DNA from: Oscillospiraceae bacterium
GTDB lineage: Bacteria; Bacillota; Clostridia; Oscillospirales; Acutalibacteraceae
Length of the DNA: 64,000 bases
Assembly: GCA_031288555.1 (NCBI GenBank)
Contig: JAITRE010000019.1
Coordinates: 1 to 64,000 of the forward strand
Direction of reading: 5' to 3'
Shown: one piece after another, positions 55,041-64,000 of the stretch
Position numbering within the stretch: the stretch's first letter is position 1
How the letters are laid out: each line of letters opens with the position of its first letter
Translations under genes and position numbers: made by a program
The notes under the pieces: generated by a model
What the model saw: the letters and a program-made list of their open reading frames with translations, nothing else
Told to the model about the DNA's origin: nothing
Databases searched by the model: none

Positions 55041-55613
55041 ATGTTAAAAAGTAAAAAAGTGAAATTAAAATTATTGAGGACAGATGGAAGCAATTCATCG
55101 AATCTTATCGAAAACAACAATGTTGCAAGCAGAAATAAAGAAGATTATAGTAGAATATTGCTTTTTGAAATGAAATATAAAAATGGCAACGCTTTAGAAT
55201 GGTGCAGAAAAAATTCAAATAGCGTAATAGAAAAAAGTATAGTGACTTATAAAAATGAAACTGCGAAAAAAATATTTGAAACTATTGAAGATCAATTAAC
55301 ATTACTCAAATTAAGAAAAAATGTAAAAGAAACTAAAACGTGGATTAAAATAAAAAACAGTCTTAAAAGTGGAAAAGTTGTAGCTTCGCTTGTAGATATA
55401 TTATTTTTTAATATTCATAATGTCAATAAAGCGAATATGGACGCTGAAGTAATGAAAATAATTAAAGTTTGCAGTAATTATATCGTCGATGATATAAAAA
55501 TGCTGGAAATTGAAATTAAAAATAAAATAATGAATAAACATGCAGAAAATAAGCCTGCAGTAATGTTTATAAACATTTGTTCGGACAAAAAAACAAAAGT
55601 TATAATTGTTTGA
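55041..55613 (+). CDS. hypothetical protein, charged and helical
   Basis: 190 aa, with AAAGGAGATA upstream. Rich in Lys, Asn and Ile, mostly helical (LLFEMKYKNGNALEWCRKN near 35-53, KLRKNVKETKTWIKIKNSL near 90-108), no signal peptide and no membrane helix. The C-terminus ends in a short beta strand (KTKVIIV). It sits 105 bases after spoVAC and converges with mnmA. I do not recognise it. Confidence 0.7.
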   Translation: MLKSKKVKLKLLRTDGSNSSNLIENNNVASRNKEDYSRILLFEMKYKNGNALEWCRKNSNSVIEKSIVTYKNETAKKIFETIEDQLTLLKLRKNVKETKTWIKIKNSLKSGKVVASLVDILFFNIHNVNKANMDAEVMKIIKVCSNYIVDDIKMLEIEIKNKIMNKHAENKPAVMFINICSDKKTKVIIV

Positions 55614-55623
55614 TTTTGGATTT

Positions 55624-56703
55624 TTAAAAAATTTTTTCTATAATTCCACCTCCAATAATTGTATAATTAGAGTCATTGGTATAGAAAACTACAGATTGTC
55701 CGGGAGTTATAGCTTTTTCTGATTCTTCAAGTAGAATTTCTACTTTTCTAAAATCAATTGGGATAATCTCTGCCTTGCAAAGCTCTGCTTTATAGCGAAT
55801 TTTTACTAAAGCGCTTATGGGTTCTGTTAATTTTTCAAACAATATAAAGTTTAAATTATTTGCAGTGAATTTTTTTTTATATTGACTTTTTTTGGGTCCA
55901 AGCGTTATTTGGTTTTTTTTAGAGTCTATTTTTAAAACAAACATAGGTTTGCCAAAAGAAATACCAAGACCTTTTCGTTGACCTATAGTGTAATTTATTA
56001 TTCCACGATGTTTGCCAAGAATTTTTCCATTTTCGTTTATAAAATTTCCAAATAAAGAAGGTTTTTGAGAATACTCTTCTATAAAAGAAGAATAACTTTT
56101 GTTGATAAAACAGATTTCTTGACTTTCTGCTTTTTCAGCCACAGGCAAATTGTGTTTTTTAGCAATATTTCTTATTTTTGTTTTTTCCATATTTCCCAAA
56201 GGCATTAAAGTTCGTTTAAGCTGATACTGTTTCATACCATAGAGAACATAACTTTGATCTTTTGAACTTTTTGATTTTTTAATTAACCAGCGCTTTAAGC
56301 TTTTGCTGTACTCTACATTAGCATAATGTCCTGTAGAAATATAATCAAAATCTAATGCAATAGCTTTTTTAAGTAAAGCTTCAAATTTTATTTTTTGATT
56401 GCACAATACACAAGGGTTTGGCGTTATGCCGGACTGGTAGTCATTAACGAATTTTTTTATGACAAAGTTTTCAAACTCATAAGTAAAATTCATAACTATG
56501 TGATCTATAGAAAGTTTATATGCTATTCTTCTTGCATCGCTAACATCATCAATGGAACAGCATTTTTTATCATTAGTTGTTTCATTAGAAGAGTTTGAAA
56601 AAAGTTTCATTGTAACACCAGTTACGTCGTATCCTTGTTGAAGCAAAAGCAACGCAGCAACACTTGAGTCAACTCCTCCACTCATGCCGACCAAAACTTT
56701 CAT
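55624..56703 (-). CDS. mnmA: tRNA 2-thiouridylase MnmA
   Basis: 359 aa. P-loop GMSGGVDSS at about 5-13, catalytic Cys in NPCVLCNQKIKF near 97-108 and second Cys in SQEICFI near 195-201, GRHRGIINYTIGQRKGLGI-like stretch near 230-248. It thiolates uridine 34 of Lys, Glu and Gln tRNAs. Normal length. Confidence 0.96.
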   Translation of the reverse strand: MKVLVGMSGGVDSSVAALLLLQQGYDVTGVTMKLFSNSSNETTNDKKCCSIDDVSDARRIAYKLSIDHIVMNFTYEFENFVIKKFVNDYQSGITPNPCVLCNQKIKFEALLKKAIALDFDYISTGHYANVEYSKSLKRWLIKKSKSSKDQSYVLYGMKQYQLKRTLMPLGNMEKTKIRNIAKKHNLPVAEKAESQEICFINKSYSSFIEEYSQKPSLFGNFINENGKILGKHRGIINYTIGQRKGLGISFGKPMFVLKIDSKKNQITLGPKKSQYKKKFTANNLNFILFEKLTEPISALVKIRYKAELCKAEIIPIDFRKVEILLEESEKAITPGQSVVFYTNDSNYTIIGGGIIEKIF

Positions 56704-57167
56704 GCTAAACTACCTTTTTATTCGTTCAAACTTTATTCTATCACAAATTATGTTTTTTGAAAAGTAAGTAATTTAATAATAAAAATTTTACAAAATTATT
56801 TTAAAATGTTTTTGTTTATTAATATGTGCTTTAAATGCTTTAAAACGAATTTTAAAAAATTATAAATTATTCTGCCGGATAAAAATTTATTAACTCATAT
56901 TAATGCTGAAGATTTTTAATAAAATTTGTAATTTTGATTAAACGTTTTTAAATTCTGCAAGTAGTATAACGATGCGTTATGTGTTATTTTATATAATATT
57001 ATATGCAGGTTGTTTTTTTGTTAAGTTCCTTTTAAAATATAGAAGAGTATGGCAGATGCAAAAAATAATTTAATATTTTAAAGTTGTTTTTAAGCTATAA
57101 AATATTTTAGATGTTTTTTAAAAAATTAAAACGTATTTTGAATTAAACTAGTTTTAACATAATAAGT
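56704..57167. other. AT-rich region upstream of tRNA-Ser and mnmA
   Basis: About 465 bases without a gene. No RNA other than the tRNA that follows, and no clear promoter pair. Confidence 0.45.
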
Positions 57168-57257
57168 GGAGAGTTGTCTGAGTGGTTGAAAGAGCTGGTC
57201 TCGAAAACCAGTATACGTAAAAGCGTATCCAGGGTTCAAATCCCTGACTCTCCGCCA
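57168..57257 (+). tRNA. tRNA-Ser (anticodon CGA)
   Basis: 90-nt type II tRNA: acceptor GGAGAGT with ACTCTCC, anticodon stem CTGGT/ACCAG with loop CTCGAAA giving CGA, long variable arm, encoded CCA. Confidence 0.96.
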
Positions 57258-57408
57258 GATGTTTTTAACTTAAAATTAAAAACTTTTAAAAATAAAGTTT
57301 GGCAGCAACTTCTAATTTAACATTAATAGATTTGATTGTTAATGAAATTATTATAATTTAACTTGATATTAAATATTTTACGATATATTAATTTAAATTA
57401 CCGCTGCT

Positions 57409-59790
57409 TTACTTAATGATAATGTTTAGGAGCCTTTTTTCTACATAAATTTCTTTTAATATTTGCTTGTTATAAAGTAAATTTGTTATTTTAGGATCTT
57501 TTTTGACTTCAATCATAACTTGTTGTTTATCTAGTGAAGTTTGAATTGTTAATCTTGTTTTAAGTTTTCCATTTATTTGAACAGCTATTTCAACAAATTC
57601 TTCTTTGCACTTTTCTTCATCATAAGAAGGCCATTTTTCTTGCGCTAATAATTTTTTACTAAATTTACATTTTTCCCAAAGTTCCTCTGTTATGTGAGGA
57701 GCGAATGGATTTAATAGTAAAGAAAAAATTTTCAATTCATATGTTGTAATTTTTTTGGTTAGATATATTTCATTAAGTAAAGACATTAATGTAGAAATTG
57801 CTGTGTTAAATTTTAAGTTTTCTATGTCTTCAGATACTTTTTTAATAGTTTTGTGAAAAACGCTCAATAAATTTTTTCTTATAAAATTTTCATTTATTAA
57901 CATTTGCGGAAGTCTTTGATATCTAACTAAAAAATGCATGCATCCTGTTATGCCGCCGTGTTGCCACGAAGCCGCTTTTTCAAAGTCTCCAATAAACATT
58001 TCGTATAGTCTTGTAGCGTCTGCTCCGTATTCTTTAATTATAGTGTCGGGATTTACAACATTTCCACGAGATTTGCTCATTTTTTCTTGATTTTCTCCTA
58101 GTATCATTCCGTGGCTAGTTCTTTTAGAATAAGGTTCTTTAGTTGGAACTATTTTTATATCGTACAAAAATTTGTGCCAAAATCTGCTGTAGAGTAAATG
58201 AAGCGTTGTGTGTTCCATGCCACCATTATACCAATCAACCGGCAACCAATAGTTAAGTGCTTCTTTACTTGCTAATGAATTTTTATTATGTGGATCTGTG
58301 TATCTTAAAAAATACCAAGATGAACCTGCCCATTGTGGCATAGTGTCTGTTTCTCTTTTTGCTTGACAACCGCATTTTGGGCATGTAGTGTTAACCCAAT
58401 TTTTTAAATTTGAAAGAGGGGACTCACCCTCATTACTTAATTCATAGGATTTGATTTTTGGAAGTTTTAAAGGAAGTTCGCTTTCTTTAATAGGAACAAA
58501 ACCGCATTTTTCGCAATTAATAATTGGTATTGGTTCGCCCCAATATCTTTGTCTAGAAAAAATCCAATCGCGTAATTTGTAATTAATTTTTATTTCACCT
58601 TTTTTATTTTTGCAAATCCATTCTATTATTTTTTTTCTTGCTGATTCTACTGTCATTTCATTTAAAAACGATGAATTAATTAAGGTTTCATTTTTTTCAT
58701 TTAAAACAGATATTTTTGGCAAATTGAATTTTAACGCAAATTCCTCATCTCTTCTGTCGTGACCAGGAACAGCCATTACTGACCCTGTTCCATAAGACAT
58801 TAAAACGTAGTCAGAAATGAAAACAGGAATTTTTTGTTTTGTTATAGGGTGAATTGCTAAAATACCTTTTATTTCTACTCCAGTCTTTTTTTTCATATTT
58901 TCTTTTTTTTGAAATTCTAATTTTTTTTGAAATTCTGTTTTGTATGATTTTATTTCGGATATATTTAAAACATTTTTAGATATTTTATCTAATATTGGAT
59001 GTTCGGGAGATAAAACGATATATGTTACACCAAAAATGGTTTCAGGTTTTGTTGTGTAGATTAAAATATTTTCTCCGGTATTAAGAGAAAAAATAATTTG
59101 TGCACCTTCTGAGCGGCCGATCCAATTTTTTTGTTGGGCTTTTACATGTTCAGGATAATCAACAAAATCAAGATCATCAATAAGACGTTGTGCATATTTT
59201 GTTATTTTTAACATCCATTGTGTTTTTGTTTTATTAATCACATTTCCTTTGCATCGTTCGCAAATTCCACCAACAACTTCTTCGTTTGCAAGAACACTTT
59301 TGCAAGAAACACACCAGTTAACTTTTGTTTTTTTTTTGTACGCTAGATTGTTTTCAAAAAGTTTTAAAAATATCCATTGAGTCCATTTAAAATATTCTGG
59401 ATCAGTCGTATTTATTTCTCGGTTCCAATCATAAGAAATGCCTAAAGATTTAAGTTGATTTTTAAAGTTTTTTATATTGTTTTCGGTTACTATTTCTGGG
59501 TGAATATTATGTGATATTGCAAAGTTTTCTGTAGGCAACCCAAAGGCATCCCATCCCATGGGATAAAGAACATTGTACCCCATCATTCGACGCTTTCTAG
59601 AAATAACGTCGAGAGCTACGTAAGATCGAGGATGCCCTACATGCAAGCCTTTTCCCGATGGATAAGGAAATTCAACTAATGCGTAAAACTTAGGATGATT
59701 TGAAGTAAAATCATTAGAAGCAAAAAAACACTGAGATTCTTCCCAAATTTTCTGCCATTTTCTTTCTATAGTTTTGTGATCATATTTCAT
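57409..59790 (-). CDS. leuS: leucyl-tRNA synthetase
   Basis: 793 aa from the ATG at 59790, where the family start (KYDHKTIERKWQKIW) falls. Class I motifs: YPSGKGLHVGHPRSY near 37-51 and KMSKSRG near 575. Editing domain CP1 with the TTKPETIFG stretch near 225-240, zinc-type CVSCKSVLANEEVVGGICERC pattern near 155-175 and CEKCGF. Normal length. Start doubtful: AGGAG lies 18 bases before this ATG, directly against a TTG (59808), and would be best spaced for an ATA codon (59802). Confidence 0.95.
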   Translation of the reverse strand: MKYDHKTIERKWQKIWEESQCFFASNDFTSNHPKFYALVEFPYPSGKGLHVGHPRSYVALDVISRKRRMMGYNVLYPMGWDAFGLPTENFAISHNIHPEIVTENNIKNFKNQLKSLGISYDWNREINTTDPEYFKWTQWIFLKLFENNLAYKKKTKVNWCVSCKSVLANEEVVGGICERCKGNVINKTKTQWMLKITKYAQRLIDDLDFVDYPEHVKAQQKNWIGRSEGAQIIFSLNTGENILIYTTKPETIFGVTYIVLSPEHPILDKISKNVLNISEIKSYKTEFQKKLEFQKKENMKKKTGVEIKGILAIHPITKQKIPVFISDYVLMSYGTGSVMAVPGHDRRDEEFALKFNLPKISVLNEKNETLINSSFLNEMTVESARKKIIEWICKNKKGEIKINYKLRDWIFSRQRYWGEPIPIINCEKCGFVPIKESELPLKLPKIKSYELSNEGESPLSNLKNWVNTTCPKCGCQAKRETDTMPQWAGSSWYFLRYTDPHNKNSLASKEALNYWLPVDWYNGGMEHTTLHLLYSRFWHKFLYDIKIVPTKEPYSKRTSHGMILGENQEKMSKSRGNVVNPDTIIKEYGADATRLYEMFIGDFEKAASWQHGGITGCMHFLVRYQRLPQMLINENFIRKNLLSVFHKTIKKVSEDIENLKFNTAISTLMSLLNEIYLTKKITTYELKIFSLLLNPFAPHITEELWEKCKFSKKLLAQEKWPSYDEEKCKEEFVEIAVQINGKLKTRLTIQTSLDKQQVMIEVKKDPKITNLLYNKQILKEIYVEKRLLNIIIK

Positions 59791-59808
59791 TAAATTTTTT
59801 ATTTTCAA

Positions 59809-60145
59809 CTCCTATTTGATGTTTTATATAAAAAAGCTAACATTTGCTGTATGTTCTCATCTTATATTTTATAAAACACTCGCATATTAAAAATCTCTAA
59901 CAAACATTTTAATTGTGGCAGTTCTTATAATTTTTTTCAAGTTTAGATTAAGAACAAATGAGATTAGTTATTTGTCTTTTTCATCGAAAAAATGAATATA
60001 ATAAAATGACTCTTTTAGTTTTAAAATTTTACTAATCTTAAATATTCAGAATGTTATTTTATTTTGATTTATAATACCAACAATATATTAAAAATGTAGT
60101 TAATTGTAATTTAATTTCATTTATGATTGAAGGGATGAGAAATTA
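59809..60145. other. AT-rich divergent region upstream of leuS
   Basis: About 335 bases without a gene. I looked for a T-box leader (TGGNACCGCG on the leuS strand) and saw none. Confidence 0.45.
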
Positions 60146-60865
60146 TTGATTAAAAATTTTAGAATTAAAGGTTTTAATAGCGAAGAAAATATTAAAAAAA
60201 AATTAATTTCAATATTAGTTTATGTTTTTTTAATTTTAATTCTGACTTTAATTATAGTTTTTAGTTTAGTTACAAAAGATGATTATAAAGGAAAATTTAA
60301 TAATGAAAATTTTTCAAAATTAGCTAGAAAGATAATTTTAACCTCTGCTTTAAATCAAGAAATTACTTTGAAAAATGTTGAAATAAATTCTATTTTGAAT
60401 TCTCTTTTAATTTCAAAAATTAAAGATATGCACTTTAAAGGTCTAGCATTAAAAGGGGTAAATATTATTAGCGCAAATAAAGATGTTGCTTTAATATATT
60501 TACCACTTACATTTAATAAAATTCATATTGGAGCAGAAATTGAAGCTAAAATTTTTCTTTCTGAAAAAAGTGAACAAATAATTGTTGATGTAAAGAAAGT
60601 CAAGTTTGGCAAATTAAGAGTTTTTAAATTTATATTTTTTTTGCTTTTAAAAGAAAGTTTAAAAGAAGGTCTTAAAATTAAAGATAATAAACTTTTTTTA
60701 CCTTCAAATATGAAATTAGAAGTTTACGGTTCAAAAATAGATTTTAAAATTGAAAAACTTAATTTTTGCAAATCTGATATTGAATTAAAAATCAAGATAA
60801 TTAAAGAGTCTTTAAAAAATTTTGCTTTAGATAAAATAAAAGAATTGTTTAAAGGAAACTCATAA
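60146..60865 (+). CDS. membrane-anchored YpmS-like (DUF2140) protein
   Basis: 239 aa, TTG start with AAGGGATGA upstream. One membrane helix (about 22-45) followed by an extracellular beta-rich domain: EITLKNVEINSILNSLLIS near 73-91, VALIYLPLTFNKIHIGAEIEA near 113-133, VKKVKFGKLRVFKFIFFLLL near 152-171, LKIKDNKLFLPSNMKLEVYG near 180-199. This layout resembles the YpmS/DUF2140 family of Firmicutes (a fold related to lipid-binding proteins), but the match is by pattern only. Confidence 0.55.
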   Translation: MIKNFRIKGFNSEENIKKKLISILVYVFLILILTLIIVFSLVTKDDYKGKFNNENFSKLARKIILTSALNQEITLKNVEINSILNSLLISKIKDMHFKGLALKGVNIISANKDVALIYLPLTFNKIHIGAEIEAKIFLSEKSEQIIVDVKKVKFGKLRVFKFIFFLLLKESLKEGLKIKDNKLFLPSNMKLEVYGSKIDFKIEKLNFCKSDIELKIKIIKESLKNFALDKIKELFKGNS

Positions 60866-61348
60866 GGTTTTAATTTTAAAAAATTTATTTTTGTTTTTAT
60901 AATAAAAATTAAAATGTTATTTGTTTATTAAGTTAAAGAAGGAATTTTAAAAATAAAAAGCAACAATATTCTATTTAAAATTAGTTAGTGTGAATTTTGT
61001 GAATATTTTGTTTTTTTCTGTTTAACATTAATATTGTGGTTTTAAAATAAACTTTATACATTTGCTTTTAAAAATCATTTTTGTAAAAATTTTACAAGCC
61101 ACATGAATTAGTTGCCTTTAAGCAGCTTGTTTTTAATCAACAGTTTGATATAATGGTTTTGGTGCTTTTACACTAGTTAAATGGCACGTTTACAGTGAAG
61201 CCTTTGTTGTTATCTAAAAGCTTAACTTATGTTTAATAAATTTAAAAAAATTGGGTGTTTTTATTTTAAAGTTTAAGTAAAAAGATTTTTAGTGATTATT
61301 CGACTAAGGTTTCTTGAATTTAAATTTAATACAAAGAGAGGGTTTTAG
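60866..61348. other. AT-rich region upstream of the nucleotide transporter
   Basis: About 480 bases without a gene. TTTGATATAATGG near 61145 is a possible -10 region, giving a leader of about 190 nt, but the -35 is not convincing. Confidence 0.4.
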
Positions 61349-62869
61349 ATGAGCGGAGAATCCGGCGATACAAAAACAACAGAGTTTGGCAAAGTTAGAG
61401 CAGCTCTATGGCCGATTCATGGGTATGAAATGAAAAAATTTTTGCCGATGAGTTTTATGATGTTTTGCATTTTGTTTGTTTATACTTTGGTCAGAGATTT
61501 AAAAGATACTTTATTGGTAAATGCACCAGGAGGTGGAGCAAAGTCTATTCCTGCACTTAAACTTTATGGAGTTTTACCATTTGCAATGATTGCTGTTGTA
61601 GTTTTTGGTAAATTACTCGGTAAGTTTGGTTCAAGAAAAACTTTTTACATTACCGTGTTTTCTTTTCTTATTTTTTATGCTATTTTTGGCTTTATACTTT
61701 ATCCTATAGCCAACAACATTCATTTAAGTGAAGGCTGGATAAAAAATATGCAAAAAAGCACACCCGGTTTGTTTTATGAGATTTGGCCTTTAATTGGGAA
61801 TTGGAGCTTTGCACTTTTTTATATAATTTCTGAAATATGGGGAAGTTTGGTAATATCTTCATTATTTTGGCAATTTGCTAACCAAACAACTAAAAAAGAC
61901 GAAGTAAAAAGATTTTATGGGCTTTTTGCTTGTGTAGGAAATCTTGGCTTGATATGTTCAGGTTTTTTTGCAAAGTTATCAACTAAATTTGAAAGTATTA
62001 GAGTTCTTATGCAAATGACAGGTGTTTTAATTGTTGGTTTGATAATTGTATATCTTTACTATTATGTAAACAAAAATGTTTTAACTGACCCTAAGTTTTA
62101 TGATCCATCTCAAATTAAAGCTAAAAAGAAAAAAGCTAAGTTAAGTTTAGGAGAAAGTTTTAAAGCCATTTTTAAGTCGGGATATCTATTGTTAATTACT
62201 ATACTTGTTGTTGCTTACGGAGTTGCTATTAATATTTCGGAAGTTGTGTGGAAAGATCAAGGAAAATTGTTTTACGGGTCTTCTTCTAAGTTTAATAATA
62301 TGATGGCAGATCTCTCTATTGTGACAGGAATAGTCACCATCATAATAACTTTAACTTGTAGTAATGTTTTGAGAAAGTGTAAGTGGAAAACAGCGGCGCT
62401 TGTTACACCGATTTCTGTTTTAATACTAGGTGGAGCATTCTTTCTATTAATAATGCAAGAAAATAATAATGGAATAAATTCAAAAATTTTTGGCTTTGTT
62501 ATTCTTGAGCTTGTTGTGTATGTTGGTTTAGTTCAGGATGCAATTTCAAAAGGAATTAAATATTCTTTATTTGATTCCACAAAGCAAATGGCATATATAC
62601 CTCTTGACAGTGAGTTAAAGACGACAGGCCAAGCTGCTGTTGAAGTTGTTGGAGGAAGATTCGGAAAATCTTTAGGGTCAATTGTAATAACAGTGTTAGG
62701 TTTTATATTTACAGGCAGGGAGCTTTCAAGTTTAGTTAATATATTATCTGGTGTTTTGTTTTTGGTAGTGTTTTCTTGGATTTTTTCTGTGTTTTCGTTA
62801 AGTAAAAAATATGAAACATTAAAAGAACAAAGACATAAAGAAGATTTACAACAAAAAGAAGAAGCTTAA
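61349..62869 (+). CDS. NTT/Tlc-type nucleotide transporter (ATP/ADP translocase family)
   Basis: 506 aa with about 12 membrane helices, preceded by GAGAGGG. Close match to rickettsial Tlc: WPIHGYEMKKFLPMSFMMF (21-39), VRDLKDTLLV (48-57), IPALKLYGVLP (67-77), SEIWGSLVISSLFWQFANQT (161-180), KNVLTDPKFYDP (242-253), ISEVVWKD (296-303), KGIKYSLFDSTKQMAYIPLD (400-419), GQAAVEVVGGRFGKS (426-440). Residues known to matter in the family (Lys71, Glu162, Glu298, and the Lys of KYSLFD) are present; an acidic residue usual before the third is Lys65 here (GGAKSIP). These carriers swap ADP for host ATP or import nucleotides in intracellular bacteria. Which substrate applies cannot be read from sequence. 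Terminator follows. Confidence 0.96.
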   Translation: MSGESGDTKTTEFGKVRAALWPIHGYEMKKFLPMSFMMFCILFVYTLVRDLKDTLLVNAPGGGAKSIPALKLYGVLPFAMIAVVVFGKLLGKFGSRKTFYITVFSFLIFYAIFGFILYPIANNIHLSEGWIKNMQKSTPGLFYEIWPLIGNWSFALFYIISEIWGSLVISSLFWQFANQTTKKDEVKRFYGLFACVGNLGLICSGFFAKLSTKFESIRVLMQMTGVLIVGLIIVYLYYYVNKNVLTDPKFYDPSQIKAKKKKAKLSLGESFKAIFKSGYLLLITILVVAYGVAINISEVVWKDQGKLFYGSSSKFNNMMADLSIVTGIVTIIITLTCSNVLRKCKWKTAALVTPISVLILGGAFFLLIMQENNNGINSKIFGFVILELVVYVGLVQDAISKGIKYSLFDSTKQMAYIPLDSELKTTGQAAVEVVGGRFGKSLGSIVITVLGFIFTGRELSSLVNILSGVLFLVVFSWIFSVFSLSKKYETLKEQRHKEDLQQKEEA

Positions 62870-62922
62870 ATGTAAGAAGAGTTTTAAAATATTTTTATTT
62901 AAAAAAGCAGCCGCTAACAAAG

Positions 62923-62972
62923 ATACGTTATTTAAAAGTTCAATTTGTAACTTTGAAAATAGCGTATTTTTC
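62923..62972 (+). terminator. rho-independent terminator after the nucleotide transporter
   Basis: ATACGTTATTT pairs with AAATAGCGTAT (one G-U), with an inner AAAGTT/AACTTT pairing, followed by TTTTTC. Confidence 0.85.
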
Positions 62973-62980
62973 TATGTGTT

Positions 62981-63568
62981 TTAAAGATTAAAACTTTTAA
63001 AATATTTCAACAAGTACACGAGTAAAACGGAATTCAATAACTGCTTTAAAATTGTAAACGGCAAATTAACACTTAGAACTGCAATGCTCAAATTAGTTAC
63101 CCACGGGAATATTGACGCATATGTTTTTAATATGGTGCTTTGAGGAATTATATTAAAAATCATAGGATAAAATAAAAAATAATTTAAAAAAATATTAACA
63201 GTTGATGAAAAAATAATCCCTATTGCTAAACACCAAACAAGAGCATTTAGTTTAGTATTTTTGAGCTTAACGTAAGTTATTTTGCTGAAAATTATAAATA
63301 AACTATTTAAAATAAAATTTATAAGTTCACCTATTCCCATAGTTTTTGAAAAGAAAATAAAGAAAATGAAGTTTCTTACAAAAAATACAGTTATTCCTAA
63401 TGCAGAATTTGTCAAAAAAGCAGCCAATACAGCAATTACTTCAGAAGCGTCTATTTTTAAAAAAGGTAGAAAAGGAATATGAAATCCTAAAAAAGACAAA
63501 AGAATAGATAATGCTGAAAATATAGCTATAGTTGTTATATTTTTGGTTTTTATTTGTGTATCACACAC
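62981..63568 (-). CDS. ribU: ECF transporter S component, riboflavin type (RibU-like)
   Basis: 195 aa, GTG start with a weak ribosome site. Six membrane helices; the RibU pattern IPFLPFLKIDASEVIAVLAAFL near 30-51, GELINFILNSLFII near 78-91, and LNYFLFYPMIF near 127-137. It binds riboflavin and works with a shared EcfAA'T energy module encoded elsewhere. No FMN riboswitch is visible upstream. Convergent with the nucleotide transporter; both are import functions. Confidence 0.82.
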   Translation of the reverse strand: MCDTQIKTKNITTIAIFSALSILLSFLGFHIPFLPFLKIDASEVIAVLAAFLTNSALGITVFFVRNFIFFIFFSKTMGIGELINFILNSLFIIFSKITYVKLKNTKLNALVWCLAIGIIFSSTVNIFLNYFLFYPMIFNIIPQSTILKTYASIFPWVTNLSIAVLSVNLPFTILKQLLNSVLLVYLLKYFKSFNL

Positions 63569-63659
63569 TTTCTTTTTTAAAAAAATAAAAGCAGAAAACT
63601 TAAATTTTAAGTTAAACTTAATAGTGAAAATATTGAAGTTTTTATTTTAAACTAAAAAT

Positions 63660-63998
63660 TTAAGATGATTTAGCTGAAAATACTATTGAGTTTAATTTTA
63701 ATTTTTTTTTGCCCATTCTTGATTCAGTATTTTGTATTAAATTATAAAGCGAAGGCGCAAAAAGAGGATAATCTTTGGAAATTAATTTGGGAGAAAGTTC
63801 TATTCTTTGATTTACATTTAATTTTTCGAATTCATCTAATTTTTCTTCCGAGACTATACAACCAGCATTTATTTCTGAAATAGATTCTAAAGCATCAGAA
63901 AAACCTTTGTAAGTATGTTTTGAAATAGAAAATAATCCCTGAGGATTTTTTGCGTTCAGTGAATATAAAATTCTAAACATTTTGTAAATAGATGTCAT
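63660..63998 (-). CDS. unknown protein at right edge, probably C-terminal part
   Basis: 112 codons from an ATG at 63996-63998 to a stop at 63660; the frame is open to the window end, so the true start may lie beyond it. No ribosome site can be judged. The protein is soluble-looking (LFSISKHTYKGFSDALESI near 22-40, LIQNTESRMGKKKLKLNSIVF near 88-108), with no recognised domain. Confidence 0.5.
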   Translation of the reverse strand: MTSIYKMFRILYSLNAKNPQGLFSISKHTYKGFSDALESISEINAGCIVSEEKLDEFEKLNVNQRIELSPKLISKDYPLFAPSLYNLIQNTESRMGKKKLKLNSIVFSAKSS

Positions 63999-64000
63999 TA

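Noticed and set aside
59809-60145. T-box leader for leuS (and one for valS)
   Set aside because: No TGGNACCGCG-like motif or specifier arrangement is visible upstream of either synthetase gene.
63569-63659. FMN riboswitch before the RibU-like gene
   Set aside because: The upstream stretch is short and AT-rich and has none of the conserved RFN motifs.

Overview
The window is a strongly AT-rich chromosome segment (intergenic DNA is almost pure A/T runs) from a member of the Firmicutes/Clostridia. Evidence for the lineage: spore maturation genes spmA and spmB, a Ger(x)C lipoprotein, SpoVAC, class B sortase with PKTG-anchored surface proteins, a 3D/G5 wall hydrolase, an LCP protein, a YpmS-like protein, and Firmicutes-style AGGAGG ribosome sites with many TTG and GTG starts. 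TGA is used as a stop. Against this background the window carries a nucleotide transporter of the NTT/Tlc type (61349-62869), a family otherwise known mainly from obligate intracellular bacteria and plastids, and a rickettsial/archaeal-type valyl-tRNA synthetase. Together with low coding density, broken genes and orphan sporulation genes, this suggests a host-dependent (probably intracellular) relative of spore-forming Clostridia. I cannot name the species.

Layout. 1-3.4 kb: an incomplete secreted coiled-coil protein, tRNA-Leu and tRNA-Ala, then a 3D-domain wall hydrolase. 4-10 kb: a GT8 glycosyltransferase, rnc, secA with a small membrane protein ahead of it, and rpsT. 10-18 kb: an accessory region with a decayed Nif11-leader gene, three secreted coiled-coil proteins with sorting signals, an nfeD/SPFH pair, a broken DUF3343 gene, and three copies of one promoter plus RNA leader. 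18-24 kb: ispDF, a small membrane exporter, spmAB, typA, and a LURP-one-like protein. 24.2-28.7 kb: one giant (1493 aa) protein that begins with an intact Nif11-type leader ending in a double-glycine motif. 29-36.7 kb: valS, tRNA-Leu, a solute-binding protein coupled to a DAACS symporter, an M20 dipeptidase and a membrane protein. 37-42.5 kb: nusA-ylxR-L7Ae-like-infB followed by a FemAB-type gene. 42.9-52.6 kb: sortase B, glmS, degV, an LCP protein, a zinc-finger Clp ATPase, pgsA, and a membrane-anchored propeller-like protein. 53-55.6 kb: DUF378, Ger(x)C, SpoVAC and an unknown gene. 55.6-64 kb: mnmA, tRNA-Ser, leuS, a YpmS-like protein, the NTT transporter, a RibU-like riboflavin transporter, and an incomplete unknown gene at the right edge.

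How it fits together. Sortase B, the PKTG proteins, FemAB, LCP, GT8 and the 3D hydrolase describe a Gram-positive wall decorated with secreted coiled-coil proteins. The NTT carrier, RibU transporter and binding-protein/symporter pair describe import of nucleotides, vitamin and amino acids. The Nif11-leader giant protein is the best candidate for a new exported or host-directed factor. The strongest new signals are that protein and its decayed second copy, the NTT carrier in this lineage, and a thrice-repeated promoter with a leader RNA whose stems are kept by wobble-preserving changes.
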